Positions 8,359-15,746 of a stretch of DNA of 42,474 nucleotides are shown piece by piece. The stretch's first letter is position 1. Each line of letters opens with the position of its first letter. The DNA comes from Nitrososphaerota archaeon (GTDB lineage Archaea > Thermoproteota > Bathyarchaeia > Bathyarchaeales > Bathycorpusculaceae): NCBI GenBank assembly GCA_031256395.1, contig JAIRQQ010000069.1, positions 1-42,474 on the forward strand, read 5' to 3'. The position numbers and the translations under genes are program-made. The notes beneath the pieces were generated by a model that saw only the letters and a list, made by a program, of their open reading frames with translations, was not told the origin of the DNA and searched no databases.

Positions 8359-8588
8359 ATGGACGCAGATGATGTTGTAACAAAAAAGGTCAGATAACCA
8401 TCCCTGCAAGGCTGCGTAAAAAGTTCAAAATAGAAGAAGAAACACACTTAGAAGTTATTGAAACAGAGAAAGGGATTCTCTTTAAACTAAAAAAATCTAT
8501 TTGGGACTATATCGGATCAGGCGCGGCGTATGCGACCGTTGAAGAAATGAAAAAAGAATTCACCAAACTAAGAGAAGAAGATGCCTAA
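8359..8588 (+). pseudogene. AbrB/SpoVT-type antitoxin gene, frameshifted
   Basis: The frame begins MDADDVVTKK at ATG 8359 and hits TAA at 8395. From 8388 the next frame reads GQITIPARLRKKFKIEEE and continues to a TAA at 8586-8588, giving the classical swapped-hairpin AbrB DNA-binding domain (KKGQITIPARLRKKF) plus a C-terminal tail ending KLREEDA. The two parts join if the A-run at 8382-8387 had seven rather than six bases. No PIN or other toxin follows, so this is a solitary regulator-type unit. It may be inactivated, a homopolymer sequencing error, or read by slippage. Confidence 0.8.
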
Positions 8589-8645
8589 CAGGATCTGCTA
8601 CACCCGATTTTTTATGGATTTTAGCAGCCCAAAAGATGTTGTTGG

Positions 8646-8894
8646 TCAGGTGATGCCTAGGACTTGTTTGATTTCTTTGATTTTTGTGGGGTTGAGTGAG
8701 ATTTGGGTGCCGTAGCTGGTGGGGTGAAATGTTATGTAGCCTAGGGTTCGGAGTTGTTTGAGGATTTTTTCTGCATCGCCACGCATATGTTTGGGGAGGC
8801 CTTTTAGGGCGTTGGTGGTGCTTGTGTGTTTGGCTCCGATATTGTCTCGTTTGTAGAGGTTTTGAAGGATACGTTTGGCGGCTTCTGTTTCCAT
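8646..8894 (-). CDS. Small winged-helix-like hypothetical protein
   Basis: An 82-residue protein of no recognised family. Predicted helices (AAKRILQNLYKR, GDAEKILKQLRTLGYI) followed by a short beta hairpin (FHPTSYGTQISLNP) and a terminal helix look like a small winged-helix DNA-binding fold. CTTTATA at 8921-8927 lies about 30 bases ahead of ATG 8894 and no ribosome site is present, so the mRNA is probably leaderless. It is transcribed divergently from the regulator at 8993. The promoter arrangement supports it as a real gene. Confidence 0.65.
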   Translation of the reverse strand: METEAAKRILQNLYKRDNIGAKHTSTTNALKGLPKHMRGDAEKILKQLRTLGYITFHPTSYGTQISLNPTKIKEIKQVLGIT

Positions 8895-8920
8895 GCTTTG
8901 CGCCTATGTCAATTCCCGCA

Positions 8921-8927
8921 TATAAAG
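8921..8927 (-). promoter_or_regulatory. TATA box for the 8646-8894 gene
   Basis: CTTTATA on the minus strand, centred 30 bases upstream of ATG 8894, is the spacing of an archaeal promoter for a leaderless transcript. Confidence 0.6.
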
Positions 8928-8966
8928 TTGTCCTTAAGATTAATAGCTATTGACTATATAGAAAAT

Positions 8967-8974
8967 ACTTATAT
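8967..8974 (+). promoter_or_regulatory. TATA box for the 8993 regulator gene
   Basis: ACTTATAT is centred about 22-25 bases ahead of ATG 8993 and partly mirrors the divergent promoter. Transcription should begin at or next to the start codon. Confidence 0.55.
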
Positions 8975-8982
8975 GCGTCATG

Positions 8983-8998
8983 ATCCATACGTATGGAT
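8983..8998. promoter_or_regulatory. Perfect 16-bp palindrome over the regulator start, probable operator
   Basis: ATCCATACGTATGGAT is its own reverse complement. It covers the predicted transcription start and the first two codons of the winged-helix gene at 8993, just downstream of its TATA box. A dimeric protein bound here would block initiation, so autoregulation by that gene's product is the simplest reading. Confidence 0.6.
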
Positions 8999-9391
8999 GT
9001 GATAAATATGGGCGAAGAAAACACACACGATCCCGGTCCATTGGAACGTCTCTTTGGCAGCACCTCCGCAACCGCAAGAGTCATAGATTTCATGTCAACC
9101 TTTGACTGCTACGACTACAACAAAAAAGACATCGCAGAAAACAGCAACGTCAGCCAAAAACACGTCAAATACGCCATCGAAAAACTCGAACAATTAGGCA
9201 TTATAAAAAAAACTCGCAAAATAGGTTCCTCAGAAATGTATCAATACGACATGACCAATCAAGCCGCTGAGTTGCTCGAAAAATTCAGTATGATCATCGC
9301 CACACATCAATGCGAAAAAACAGTCGCCGAAGAACTCGCCAAACAACCGGCAACCAAAACAAACCAAGAACCCCTAACCACCCCCGCCTAA
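8993..9391 (+). CDS. Winged-helix transcriptional regulator, ArsR-like
   Basis: A 132-residue protein. Residues about 25-85 form a winged helix-turn-helix: the STSATARVIDFMSTF helix, KKDIAENSNVSQKHVKYAIEKLEQLGII as HTH and recognition helix, then a hairpin wing (TRKIGSSEMYQYD). A further helix (AAELLEKFSMIIA) could dimerise, and the tail is polar (QPATKTNQEP). No metal-binding cysteine cluster is seen, so the effector is unknown. The start is ATG 8993, leaderless by TATA spacing; ATG 9008 is an alternative. A palindrome sits over the start. Targets other than its own promoter cannot be told from the sequence. Confidence 0.85.
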   Translation: MDVINMGEENTHDPGPLERLFGSTSATARVIDFMSTFDCYDYNKKDIAENSNVSQKHVKYAIEKLEQLGIIKKTRKIGSSEMYQYDMTNQAAELLEKFSMIIATHQCEKTVAEELAKQPATKTNQEPLTTPA

Positions 9392-9420
9392 ACCCCAAAA
9401 ACTACAATACACTTCACAAC

Positions 9421-9439
9421 CACGTCATAGATGGACGTG
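9421..9439 (+). terminator. Hairpin after the regulator gene
   Basis: CACGTC and GACGTG enclose a 7-base loop 29 bases beyond the stop. No T-run follows, so it is a weak candidate for a transcript end or processing site. Confidence 0.25.
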
Positions 9440-9639
9440 TAAGTGAGATAGCGGGAAACGGTTTTTAAATTATTTGACCAGGGCTACTTATATTATTGCT
9501 TACAAAATGCGCACTTAGGATTCTCCCCGGTTATCCTCAAATAGGAATATCGCACTCGTGACGCTAAACATTGCGTCTATATAAGCGGCAATAAATAGTG
9601 GAAAAGTAACGTACGAATTACCAACAGAACTAAGAAAAG

Positions 9640-9713
9640 TGGACCGGGGGGGATTTGAACCCCCGACCTCTTGATTGCAAATCAAGCGTTCATACCAGCT
9701 GAACTACCGGCCC
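9640..9713 (-). tRNA. tRNA-Ala(TGC)
   Basis: A complete cloverleaf is read on the minus strand. The acceptor GGGCCGG pairs with CCGGTCC and contains the alanine identity pair G3:U70; the discriminator is A. The anticodon stem CTTGA/TCAAG encloses TTTGCAA with anticodon TGC (9677-9679 in complement). The T arm is GGGGG-TTCAAAT-CCCCC. CCA is not encoded and no intron is seen. A short T-run (CTTTTC) follows the gene, and CTAAATA at 9741-9747 fits a box A about 30 bases upstream. Confidence 0.96.
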
Positions 9714-9740
9714 GCGTCTGCCAAAGTATACATTCTTTGA

Positions 9741-9747
9741 TATTTAG
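9741..9747 (-). promoter_or_regulatory. Box A (TATA) of tRNA-Ala
   Basis: CTAAATA on the minus strand, about 28-31 bases ahead of the mature 5' end of tRNA-Ala, at the expected promoter distance. Confidence 0.45.
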
Positions 9748-9995
9748 GTTTTGCCGATCCATCACAAAAACGGGCAAAACAACACCAAAATAAGAAGCAC
9801 CCATCCGCCAGAGAAGCACAAAATTCGTGTTGCCAAGCGGTTCTATAGAAATAGCGAGCAGACAATCAACGGCGCTTGCTAATGATTAGTCAGCGTGAAC
9901 ATATTATGTTTGTTTGGTGTATGTGCTTTGGTGGTGTTTAGTCAAGTTTTGTTCTGCAAAAAGGTAAGACAAATAACTAAAAACTTGCTTTAGCA

Positions 9996-10820
9996 TTGCA
10001 GATTAGTATGCCTCTGTTTCAGCCTTGGCTAGAAGTAACGACTGTGAGTAACTGCACTATTGACTGCCGTTACTGTCCACAGCGTATTTTTCAAAGAAAG
10101 TATCAGGGCTACAAAGTGCTAAGTTTTGATGATTTCAAGTCCGCGTTGTCTAGTGTGCCAAAGCAGGTGGCGATTCATTTTTCGGGGTTTGCGGAGCCTT
10201 TCTTAAACCCGCAATGTATAGACATGATTGAATATACCCATGCCCAGGGTTACAAGATTAGTTTGTTCTCAACTCTTGTGGGTCTCAAGAGCAAAGATGT
10301 GGAGCGACTCAGACACTGTAACCCTGAGGTTACTTTGCATTTGCCGGATAATTTGGGGAATGCCAAAATTCCACTCACCCAAACATACAAAGACACCCTA
10401 ACCGCAGCCATGAACCAGCTGCATATTACGACGTTTTATGTGATGAATGAGCGCTTTATATCAAATGAGCGGGCAGGATCCTGTGAGGAGACACAAACAA
10501 GAAACTTGCGCAGCTGGTTTTTCTGCGAAAAACTTGCTACACCCCAGTTCGTAATGTTGCCCAATGGTGATGTAACTTTGTGTTGTATGGATTTTGGTTT
10601 AAAACATCCACTGGGCAATTTAGTGTCTCAATCATGGTTTGAGATCACTCAATCTTTGGAGTATCAAAACGTATGTGCTAATCGCTTCAAAATAGACGGC
10701 GAGGTGCTATGCAGAAAATGCGCTTGGGCCTCAGTAAACTTTAGAGCCAAATACTACATCAAACGAATAGTACAAAGACACCAAGCTAAACAATGCATAG
10801 AACACTACTACAAAAAGTAA
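9996..10820 (+). CDS. Radical SAM protein with SPASM-like C-terminus
   Basis: A 274-residue protein. The SAM-cluster motif is C20-TID-C24-RY-C27 (CxxxCxxC). AIHFSGFAEPFLNPQCIDMIE corresponds to the GGEP-type SAM-binding strand (here GFAEP). The C-terminal third (MLPNGDVTLCCMDFG, then HPLGNL, then CRKCAWA) carries extra cysteines like a SPASM or twitch domain, which would hold an auxiliary iron-sulfur cluster. Related proteins act on peptides or other large substrates, but no precursor-peptide gene or other partner is adjacent, so the substrate is unknown. The start is TTG 9996 or ATG 10008; neither has a clear ribosome site. Confidence 0.85.
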   Translation: MQISMPLFQPWLEVTTVSNCTIDCRYCPQRIFQRKYQGYKVLSFDDFKSALSSVPKQVAIHFSGFAEPFLNPQCIDMIEYTHAQGYKISLFSTLVGLKSKDVERLRHCNPEVTLHLPDNLGNAKIPLTQTYKDTLTAAMNQLHITTFYVMNERFISNERAGSCEETQTRNLRSWFFCEKLATPQFVMLPNGDVTLCCMDFGLKHPLGNLVSQSWFEITQSLEYQNVCANRFKIDGEVLCRKCAWASVNFRAKYYIKRIVQRHQAKQCIEHYYKK

Positions 10821-10869
10821 TGTATAATCTATTTTCTGTTAAGCTCAGTTTTTGGTATTAGAGCCACTA

Positions 10870-12117
10870 TCACAATGCATCTGTTTTTTTGACGATGTAT
10901 TCATCGATGGTTTCGGCTATTTTGCGGGAGGCAACAACGGCTTCAACTACGGTTCTTGCTCCTGTTACGACATCTCCGCCGGCAAAGACCCCTTCGCGGC
11001 TTGTGTGACCCAACCCATCAACCACTACCAACCCGTTTTGGCCTAGGTTTATGCCGGTGGTGGAGGAGGCAACAACTGTGCGGGGGCCTTGGCTTATTGC
11101 AATAATAACTGAATCGGCATTGTAGAGTTTTTCTGTGCCGGGGATGGCTCGGGCTTGTTTGTGGCCGGTTTCATCGAGGTATATCTCTGAATCGGCAAAT
11201 ACTACGCCGTCATCGGTGATTTCGGTGGCTAGTTTGTTTAGTTCGAGTCTTGCGCCATCAATTTGGGCGTATTGGAGTTCGTGTTCAGTTGCGGTTATGC
11301 CTGATTTGTCTTTGTGATAAACGATTAAGACTTCTTCGCAACCATGTCGAAGGGCGGTGCGTGCGGCATCCATGGCTACATTACCTGCGCCGATGATGAT
11401 TAAGGATTTGCCGAGGCGATAAACGGAGGGGTTTTTTAGGTATTCGATAGCGAAGTGGACATGTCCTAGGCTTTCGCCTTTGATGTTTAGTTTGCGGGGC
11501 TGCCATACGCCTGTGCCCATAAAGATGGCGAGAAATCCGTCGCGAAATAGATCATCCACGGTTAGGTTTGATCCTATGGTTGTGTTGGGGCGGATTTTTA
11601 TGCCGCTTTGGATTAGGGTGTCCATTAGTTTGTCTACGATTCTTTTTGGCAGACGAAACTCGGGTATACCGTAGCGTAGTATGCCTCCGACTTGGTCGTG
11701 TTTTTCAAAAATTGTTACGTCATAGTTCTTTTTTGCAAGTAAAAATGCGATGGTTATACCGGCGGGGCCTGATCCGAGGATTGCTACTTTTCCGCGGTTT
11801 CGATGGGAACGCACAGGTTTGTAGTTGTATAGATAGTAGTCTGATATGTATTGCTCAATGGCGCTTATAAAAACTGGATTGCCCCTTTTGGCCATGATGC
11901 AGTGTCCTTCACATTGGTCTTCTTGGGGACAAACGTAGCTACACACTAAAGAGAGGGGGTTGTTTTCAAAGAGGAGTTTGCCTGCGTCGAATAATTTGCT
12001 TTCAAGGAGTAATGCGATGGCTTCTTTGATGGGTGTTTTAATTGGACATCCTTTGCTACATAGAGGGTTTTGGCATTGTAAACATCGTTTTGCATCATCA
12101 ATTATGTATTTTCTCAT
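10870..12117 (-). CDS. GltD-like NAD(P)H:FAD oxidoreductase with Fe-S domain
   Basis: A 415-residue relative of the glutamate synthase small subunit. The N-terminal Fer4-type domain has C12, C15, C20, C24 and C59, C63, C69, C73, the GltD cysteine pattern. The FAD fold follows at VAILGSGPAGITIAFLLAKK (about 110), the NAD(P)H Rossmann loop at IIIGAGNVAMDAART, and the FAD-binding FAGGDVVTGARTVVEAV near the end. Stand-alone proteins of this type serve as GltA/GltB partners, as NfnB-like flavoproteins, or as sulfide/ferredoxin oxidoreductases. No gltB or nfnA is next to it, so the partner is open. ATG 12117 has AAGGAGAT 9 bases ahead. Confidence 0.88.
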   Translation of the reverse strand: MRKYIIDDAKRCLQCQNPLCSKGCPIKTPIKEAIALLLESKLFDAGKLLFENNPLSLVCSYVCPQEDQCEGHCIMAKRGNPVFISAIEQYISDYYLYNYKPVRSHRNRGKVAILGSGPAGITIAFLLAKKNYDVTIFEKHDQVGGILRYGIPEFRLPKRIVDKLMDTLIQSGIKIRPNTTIGSNLTVDDLFRDGFLAIFMGTGVWQPRKLNIKGESLGHVHFAIEYLKNPSVYRLGKSLIIIGAGNVAMDAARTALRHGCEEVLIVYHKDKSGITATEHELQYAQIDGARLELNKLATEITDDGVVFADSEIYLDETGHKQARAIPGTEKLYNADSVIIAISQGPRTVVASSTTGINLGQNGLVVVDGLGHTSREGVFAGGDVVTGARTVVEAVVASRKIAETIDEYIVKKTDAL

Positions 12118-12145
12118 ACAAACTCTATCTCCTTACCCCATTAAC

Positions 12146-12159
12146 AAACTATATAGTTT
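12146..12159 (-). promoter_or_regulatory. Palindromic TATA region ahead of the GltD-like gene
   Basis: AAACTATATAGTTT is a perfect 14-bp palindrome with a TATA core, 29 bases ahead of the start codon of the GltD-like gene. It probably is the promoter element. Its distance to the ribosome site at 12127-12134 is short, so the leader would be only a few bases. Confidence 0.45.
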
Positions 12160-12374
12160 TGAAGTTCTCTACCCACTGTTCCCTAAGCCTCAATATTCAG
12201 GTTACAGAGTTAAACTTTGCGTTTAGTTCCATAGTCACTCACTAATGGAGGGATTGTTAGAGCAACTCAAATTAGGCTTCTTAACACGAGTTGCTATTGC
12301 TTAGCGACTATGCACTCTTGGTTTAAGCGATTGTTTTAAAAAGCTATGGTCAAATATACTATTGGAGAAATAAT

Positions 12375-12749
12375 ATGGATATCGTAGGACTATTGATACA
12401 AATAGTTGTTACTATAGTTGTCATTGCACCTATACTGTGGCTTGTTGGCAGAGCATTTGTAGGGAAACACAAAGCTAAATTCACTGATGCCATATGGATA
12501 GTCGCGCTTGGTACAGTCATCAGCGCCATCGTTGGAGCATTATTGGGCGGTGGTGTATGGGGCAGTCTGCTCTCAACAATCATCATGTTTGTTGTGTGGC
12601 TGGGGCTCATTAAGCACTTCTTTGACTGCGGCTGGATCAAAGCATTTGTCATTGCGGTTATCACAGTGGTTGTCGCTGTCATCATATTGTTCCTGCTGGC
12701 ACTCATAGGCATCGGCGTAGGCATAGGCATCGGCGCACTGGGCATATAG
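12375..12749 (+). CDS. Small polytopic membrane protein
   Basis: A 124-residue, very hydrophobic protein with about four membrane spans: residues 5-25, 42-62, a glycine-rich GALLGGGVWGSLLSTIIMFVV span, and 88-115. It ends in a Gly/Ile repeat (GIGVGIGIGALGI). A short loop (GRAFVGKHKAKFTD) is basic and probably cytosolic. Small archaeal membrane proteins of this type are common and uncharacterised. ATG 12375 is preceded by TTGGAG at 8 bases and by an AAATATAC promoter-like stretch at 12352-12359. Function unknown. Confidence 0.75.
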   Translation: MDIVGLLIQIVVTIVVIAPILWLVGRAFVGKHKAKFTDAIWIVALGTVISAIVGALLGGGVWGSLLSTIIMFVVWLGLIKHFFDCGWIKAFVIAVITVVVAVIILFLLALIGIGVGIGIGALGI

Positions 12750-12920
12750 TAGTCCAGTAGCACTCTTTCTTTTTTTAATTGAACTTGATTGTAATATCAA
12801 CTTTCTAAAATAATAGTCGTGTTTAGCAGTTCTTTTGAGCGGTTGTTAGATTAGTTAAACTAAGAACTGAGCGGTTGGGATTGGTTGATGTTTGGAGCTG
12901 ATGCTGTATAGAGGGTTTGT

Positions 12921-12977
<57 letters not shown>

Positions 12978-12995
12978 TTTGTTGGTTGTGGGGGT

Positions 12996-13184
12996 TTATC
13001 GGATGGCTTCGTCTATTCTTTGGTCGCGTTTGGTTTTGGTGACTTCTTTGAATAGTTCGAGGCATTCTTCTTTTGTGGGTGCTTCTATGCCTATGCTTCC
13101 ATAGGCGCCTATGTCGATGCGGTATTTTTTTCTACCGTCGGTTCTTTCTTCTGTTTGGCTTATTTTTACCCGTCTCCCTTTCGT
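12996..13184 (-). CDS. Small conserved-looking protein with nonstandard start
   Basis: The minus-strand frame reads KGRRVKISQTEERTDGRKKY, then RIDIGAYGSIGIEAPTKEE and a helix CLELFKEVTKTKRDQRIDEA ending at TAA 12996. It has the composition of a real gene (basic N-terminus, amphipathic terminal helix), although no family is recognised. Between the upstream in-frame TAG and this protein there is no ATG, GTG or TTG. ACG 13184 would give MKGRRVKIS; ATA 13163 would give a 55-residue form and has GGGAGACGGG just ahead. A TATA-like CTTATAAG lies at 13230-13237. It could also be a gene whose start has mutated. Confidence 0.5.
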   Translation of the reverse strand, partial: TKGRRVKISQTEERTDGRKKYRIDIGAYGSIGIEAPTKEECLELFKEVTKTKRDQRIDEAIR

Positions 13185-13221
13185 TTTTAATTTTTTATTA
13201 TACTAAAACGGATAACTAATT

Positions 13222-13253
13222 ATGTTCCACTTATAAGGTTAGTTCCGGAACAT
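13222..13253. promoter_or_regulatory. Inverted repeat around a TATA-like element
   Basis: ATGTTCC (13222-13228) and GGAACAT (13247-13253) flank CTTATAAG, and GTTCCGGAAC (13242-13251) is itself a palindrome. This lies between the DUF2110 stop and the small gene at 12996-13184, where a promoter for the latter is expected, and looks like an operator around a TATA box. Confidence 0.45.
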
Positions 13254-13261
13254 ACTTAAAA

Positions 13262-14002
13262 TCACGCTTTTTTTGCAGCAAAAACCACAAACACTGCATT
13301 GCGCATATATCGTCCCATCCGTGAAACCAACCCGGCTGCATCAGTACCCAGTTTGCAGACCAAAGCAAACTCAAACAATCCCAACTGTTCTACATCGATA
13401 ACATCGCGGTTTAGTCGGGTCCGTTCAAGTACCTCAGAAACCAGTTCTTTTGATGCACGTAACACAACAAGTCTATCAAGAAGGGACTGCTGCCAACTCT
13501 GCAACAGCAAGGCCTGCTCAGATGACAACTCGGCAGTTAAAATATCGCCATCTTTGGATAGAATTCTAACACTTAGAGGTACTCCCTCAGTGATGGCATA
13601 GGCATCGGTGATTTGTTTGAATCCGAGGTTTTTGCCATCGGCTAGCTGTAGCTGCAAATTTGACAGCGCTACAATGGCGTAGGTAGCTTTGGGTTCAAAA
13701 ACACCCACATCCACCACTATTTGCTGTTTTGCTATATCGATTTTAGAAACATAACCTTTGAGTACCATATCAGCTTCTATGGCATCAAGACTAGTGGGGC
13801 AGATGCCGATTTCTTTGCGTATATATGCGGTTGCTACCGCTTGGTCTTCACCCTCAAGTGTGACCTGAACCCAGCGGTTTGTGGGATTACTTAGAACCTT
13901 GAGATCTACATCGAGGTCTGCGAATTGGGTGTGTAGGGATTCATCTATTTGGCGTATTTGGCCGCCGTTCCAAGCTTTTGTGAGCAAAGTCAGATTAGTC
14001 AT
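13262..14002 (-). CDS. DUF2110 family archaeal protein
   Basis: A 246-residue protein matching the archaeal DUF2110 pattern: an N-terminal alpha/beta part (LTLLTKAWNGGQIRQ), a central beta-rich segment (DMVLKGYVSKIDIAKQQIVVDVG followed by FEPKATYAIV) that resembles an OB/S1-type barrel, and a C-terminal helical part with ELVSEVLERTRLNRDVIDVE. In other archaea such genes neighbour transcription or translation genes, as here. That suggests RNA-related work, but the function is unknown. ATG 14002 overlaps the stop of the HD-domain gene by 8 bases. Confidence 0.8.
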   Translation of the reverse strand: MTNLTLLTKAWNGGQIRQIDESLHTQFADLDVDLKVLSNPTNRWVQVTLEGEDQAVATAYIRKEIGICPTSLDAIEADMVLKGYVSKIDIAKQQIVVDVGVFEPKATYAIVALSNLQLQLADGKNLGFKQITDAYAITEGVPLSVRILSKDGDILTAELSSEQALLLQSWQQSLLDRLVVLRASKELVSEVLERTRLNRDVIDVEQLGLFEFALVCKLGTDAAGLVSRMGRYMRNAVFVVFAAKKA

Positions 14003-14531
14003 GAGTTTCGCCTATTAGGTTTGTTATTTCTATGTGGAGCCTTCTAACTCTTTCTGCTGCCGCCCCAAATCCTGCCGTTTGTAAGCGGCTAATTTCAACC
14101 TCTATGGGTACAACCCCCTTGTCGTTATCGATGCGTTTGTCGGCATAACAAACAATTTTCTCTTCTAAGGTTTGGGGAATATAGTTGTCCTTGGGCCAGC
14201 CTAACTGCTGAGCCTCCTCAGAGCTTATACCCGCACCTACATGGCGCTTGATAATATTTACTAGGTTTGGGGGTAGGTTGAGATTTTGGGCAATCGCTGC
14301 ACCAGCTATGGAGTGGTCAACGCCATGGGTTTTTGAGCGCCCAATATCATGCAACAAAGCACCCGCCTCCACAAGAGACAAATCAATAGATAGGTCGTTT
14401 GCTTGGAGTCTGTTAGCAAGTTCTAGGGCATAGTTGGCAACGGCTATGCAATGGCTGATGACTTGGGGTGGGCAATTGGTTTCTCTAAGAAGCTGGATTG
14501 CTTGCTCCCGGTTTGGAAGCAGAGAATTCAC
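13995..14531 (-). CDS. HD-domain phosphohydrolase (TIGR00295-like)
   Basis: A 178-residue HD-superfamily protein. Metal ligands visible are H27 (ISHCIAVANYA), H61-D62 (ALLHDIGRSKTHG), H73 in VDHSIAGA, and a later D in CYADKRID. This is the layout of the archaeal TIGR00295 family, whose substrate is not known; nucleotide or nucleic-acid phosphodiester cleavage is an inference. The start is GTG 14531, two bases after the TFE stop, and it overlaps DUF2110, so it belongs to the TFE operon. Confidence 0.85.
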   Translation of the reverse strand: MNSLLPNREQAIQLLRETNCPPQVISHCIAVANYALELANRLQANDLSIDLSLVEAGALLHDIGRSKTHGVDHSIAGAAIAQNLNLPPNLVNIIKRHVGAGISSEEAQQLGWPKDNYIPQTLEEKIVCYADKRIDNDKGVVPIEVEISRLQTAGFGAAAERVRRLHIEITNLIGETHD

Positions 14532-14533
14532 CT

Positions 14534-15046
14534 TTATTCGCCTAGTTCTCTGCGCAAGATGTTGACTTTTTCGGAGAGTTTCTCAATCATGACCTCGTTT
14601 GCGAAGTGTGTTAGAGGGTTGCTACACGCTGAGCAGTGAAAAACTAGCTCGACTGCTTCTTCAAAGGGAATACGCTTGCACTCGGGGTTGCCGCAATGGT
14701 AGAAGTCATGATTTTTTTCGTATTCGAGGCGTACGTTGAGTTTTTCAAGAACACGCCGCTTTTGGCTGAGAATAAAGCCTTCGAGTTGGTCGGGTTGAAG
14801 TTTCCAGTGGAAGATAAACCAGCCGGTTTTGGGATCACGGGTACGTCTTAGACTAACTAGGGAGTGATCGTAGAGTTTGTAGAGGATTTTGCGTACGCTG
14901 TTTAGACGTATGGCGGTCTTGTTGGCGATTTCATCATCTGTAATTTCTTCTACGCCTTTTAGATGGTCGATAAGTATTACAGCATCTTGGTCTCCAAGCG
15001 CCAAGGCCACTTTGTTTAGGGTTGTATCATCAATTGTTGATAACAT
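14534..15046 (-). CDS. tfe: Transcription factor E alpha subunit (TFE)
   Basis: TFE is the archaeal homologue of the TFIIE alpha N-terminal half; it helps RNA polymerase and TBP/TFB open promoters. Residues 1-90 form the extended winged helix (TDDEIANKTAIRLNSVRKILYKL), then DPKTGWFIFHWKL links to a coiled helix. A zinc ribbon follows: CGNPEC and, after about 15 residues, CSAC. I chose ATG 15046 (MLSTIDDTT; 170 residues, normal for TFE, AGGA about 10 bases ahead). A longer frame to 15187 adds a Lys-rich stretch overlapping the Trm56 gene. It sits between Trm56 and the HD hydrolase. Confidence 0.9.
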   Translation of the reverse strand: MLSTIDDTTLNKVALALGDQDAVILIDHLKGVEEITDDEIANKTAIRLNSVRKILYKLYDHSLVSLRRTRDPKTGWFIFHWKLQPDQLEGFILSQKRRVLEKLNVRLEYEKNHDFYHCGNPECKRIPFEEAVELVFHCSACSNPLTHFANEVMIEKLSEKVNILRRELGE

Positions 15047-15113
15047 GCTGGAAGTTCCTTTTGACACGCTTAATACTGCATCTTGCTGCAATAAAACTCT
15101 TCGCACAAGACGT

Positions 15114-15746
15114 TTAGAATTCAATGTTGTTTGTTTTAATTTCCTTACCGCGTTCTTTTGGGATGATGCTGATTTTTGCTTTTTCAAAGGGTCTACCTAG
15201 TTCTTGACCCACAAAATATCGATCTAAAAAGAGAGCCAAAGCCGAACACTCAGAATGAGGCTGATTACCCACCGCAACATTAAAATCAGAAATTTCAGAA
15301 GAGTAGAATTCACCCGGCACCTTTTGACTACCCACCAAAAGCATAACATCTTTGTTTTGCGCTTTAATACGGTTTAAAACATCACTGGTTTGAATATTCT
15401 CACCATACGCAGTAAGATGCACAACAATCCCGCCTTGGCTCTTCCAGTCCCGAATCGCACTTTTCCAAGGAATAGACATTTCAAATTTAAAGCCGCCACC
15501 CCAGGTTTGAGTAATTTTGGATATAGTTTCCTCAATATGCCGATCCACGGTATCAGCTAAAATAAAACCAGAAGCCCCCAAAGCCCTAGCAGTTAGAGCA
15601 ACATGGGTTGTAAGCCGCACATCACGCTGAACACGATGACCCCAACGCAAAACCACAACACGAGAAAGACCATTACTACCACTACTACTGCTAAGAGCAG
15701 CAGAGTTATTGTTGTTGTCGAGAGAGGGTGGATTGGAATTTTCCAT
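15114..15746 (-). CDS. trm56: tRNA (cytidine(56)-2'-O)-methyltransferase Trm56
   Basis: This SPOUT-fold enzyme methylates the ribose of C56 in the T loop of archaeal tRNAs. The diagnostic N-terminus VVVLRWGHRVQRDVRLTTHV is present, followed by ALTARALGASGFILAD, the knot segment LLVGSQKVPGEFY, and the SPOUT C-terminal strand NVAVGNQPHSECSALALFLD. ATG 15746 gives a 29-residue Asn/Ser-rich leader (DNNNNSAALSSSSGSNG) absent from typical Trm56; GTG 15656 would remove it. The leader is encoded by runs of AAC and AGT triplets and overlaps the hflX end by 41 bases. Confidence 0.93.
   Translation of the reverse strand: MENSNPPSLDNNNNSAALSSSSGSNGLSRVVVLRWGHRVQRDVRLTTHVALTARALGASGFILADTVDRHIEETISKITQTWGGGFKFEMSIPWKSAIRDWKSQGGIVVHLTAYGENIQTSDVLNRIKAQNKDVMLLVGSQKVPGEFYSSEISDFNVAVGNQPHSECSALALFLDRYFVGQELGRPFEKAKISIIPKERGKEIKTNNIEF

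Noticed and set aside
15047-15187. N-terminal extension of TFE (Lys/Arg-rich, 47 residues)
   Set aside because: It overlaps the Trm56 gene by 74 bases and is absent from TFE proteins, whose normal length is met from ATG 15046.
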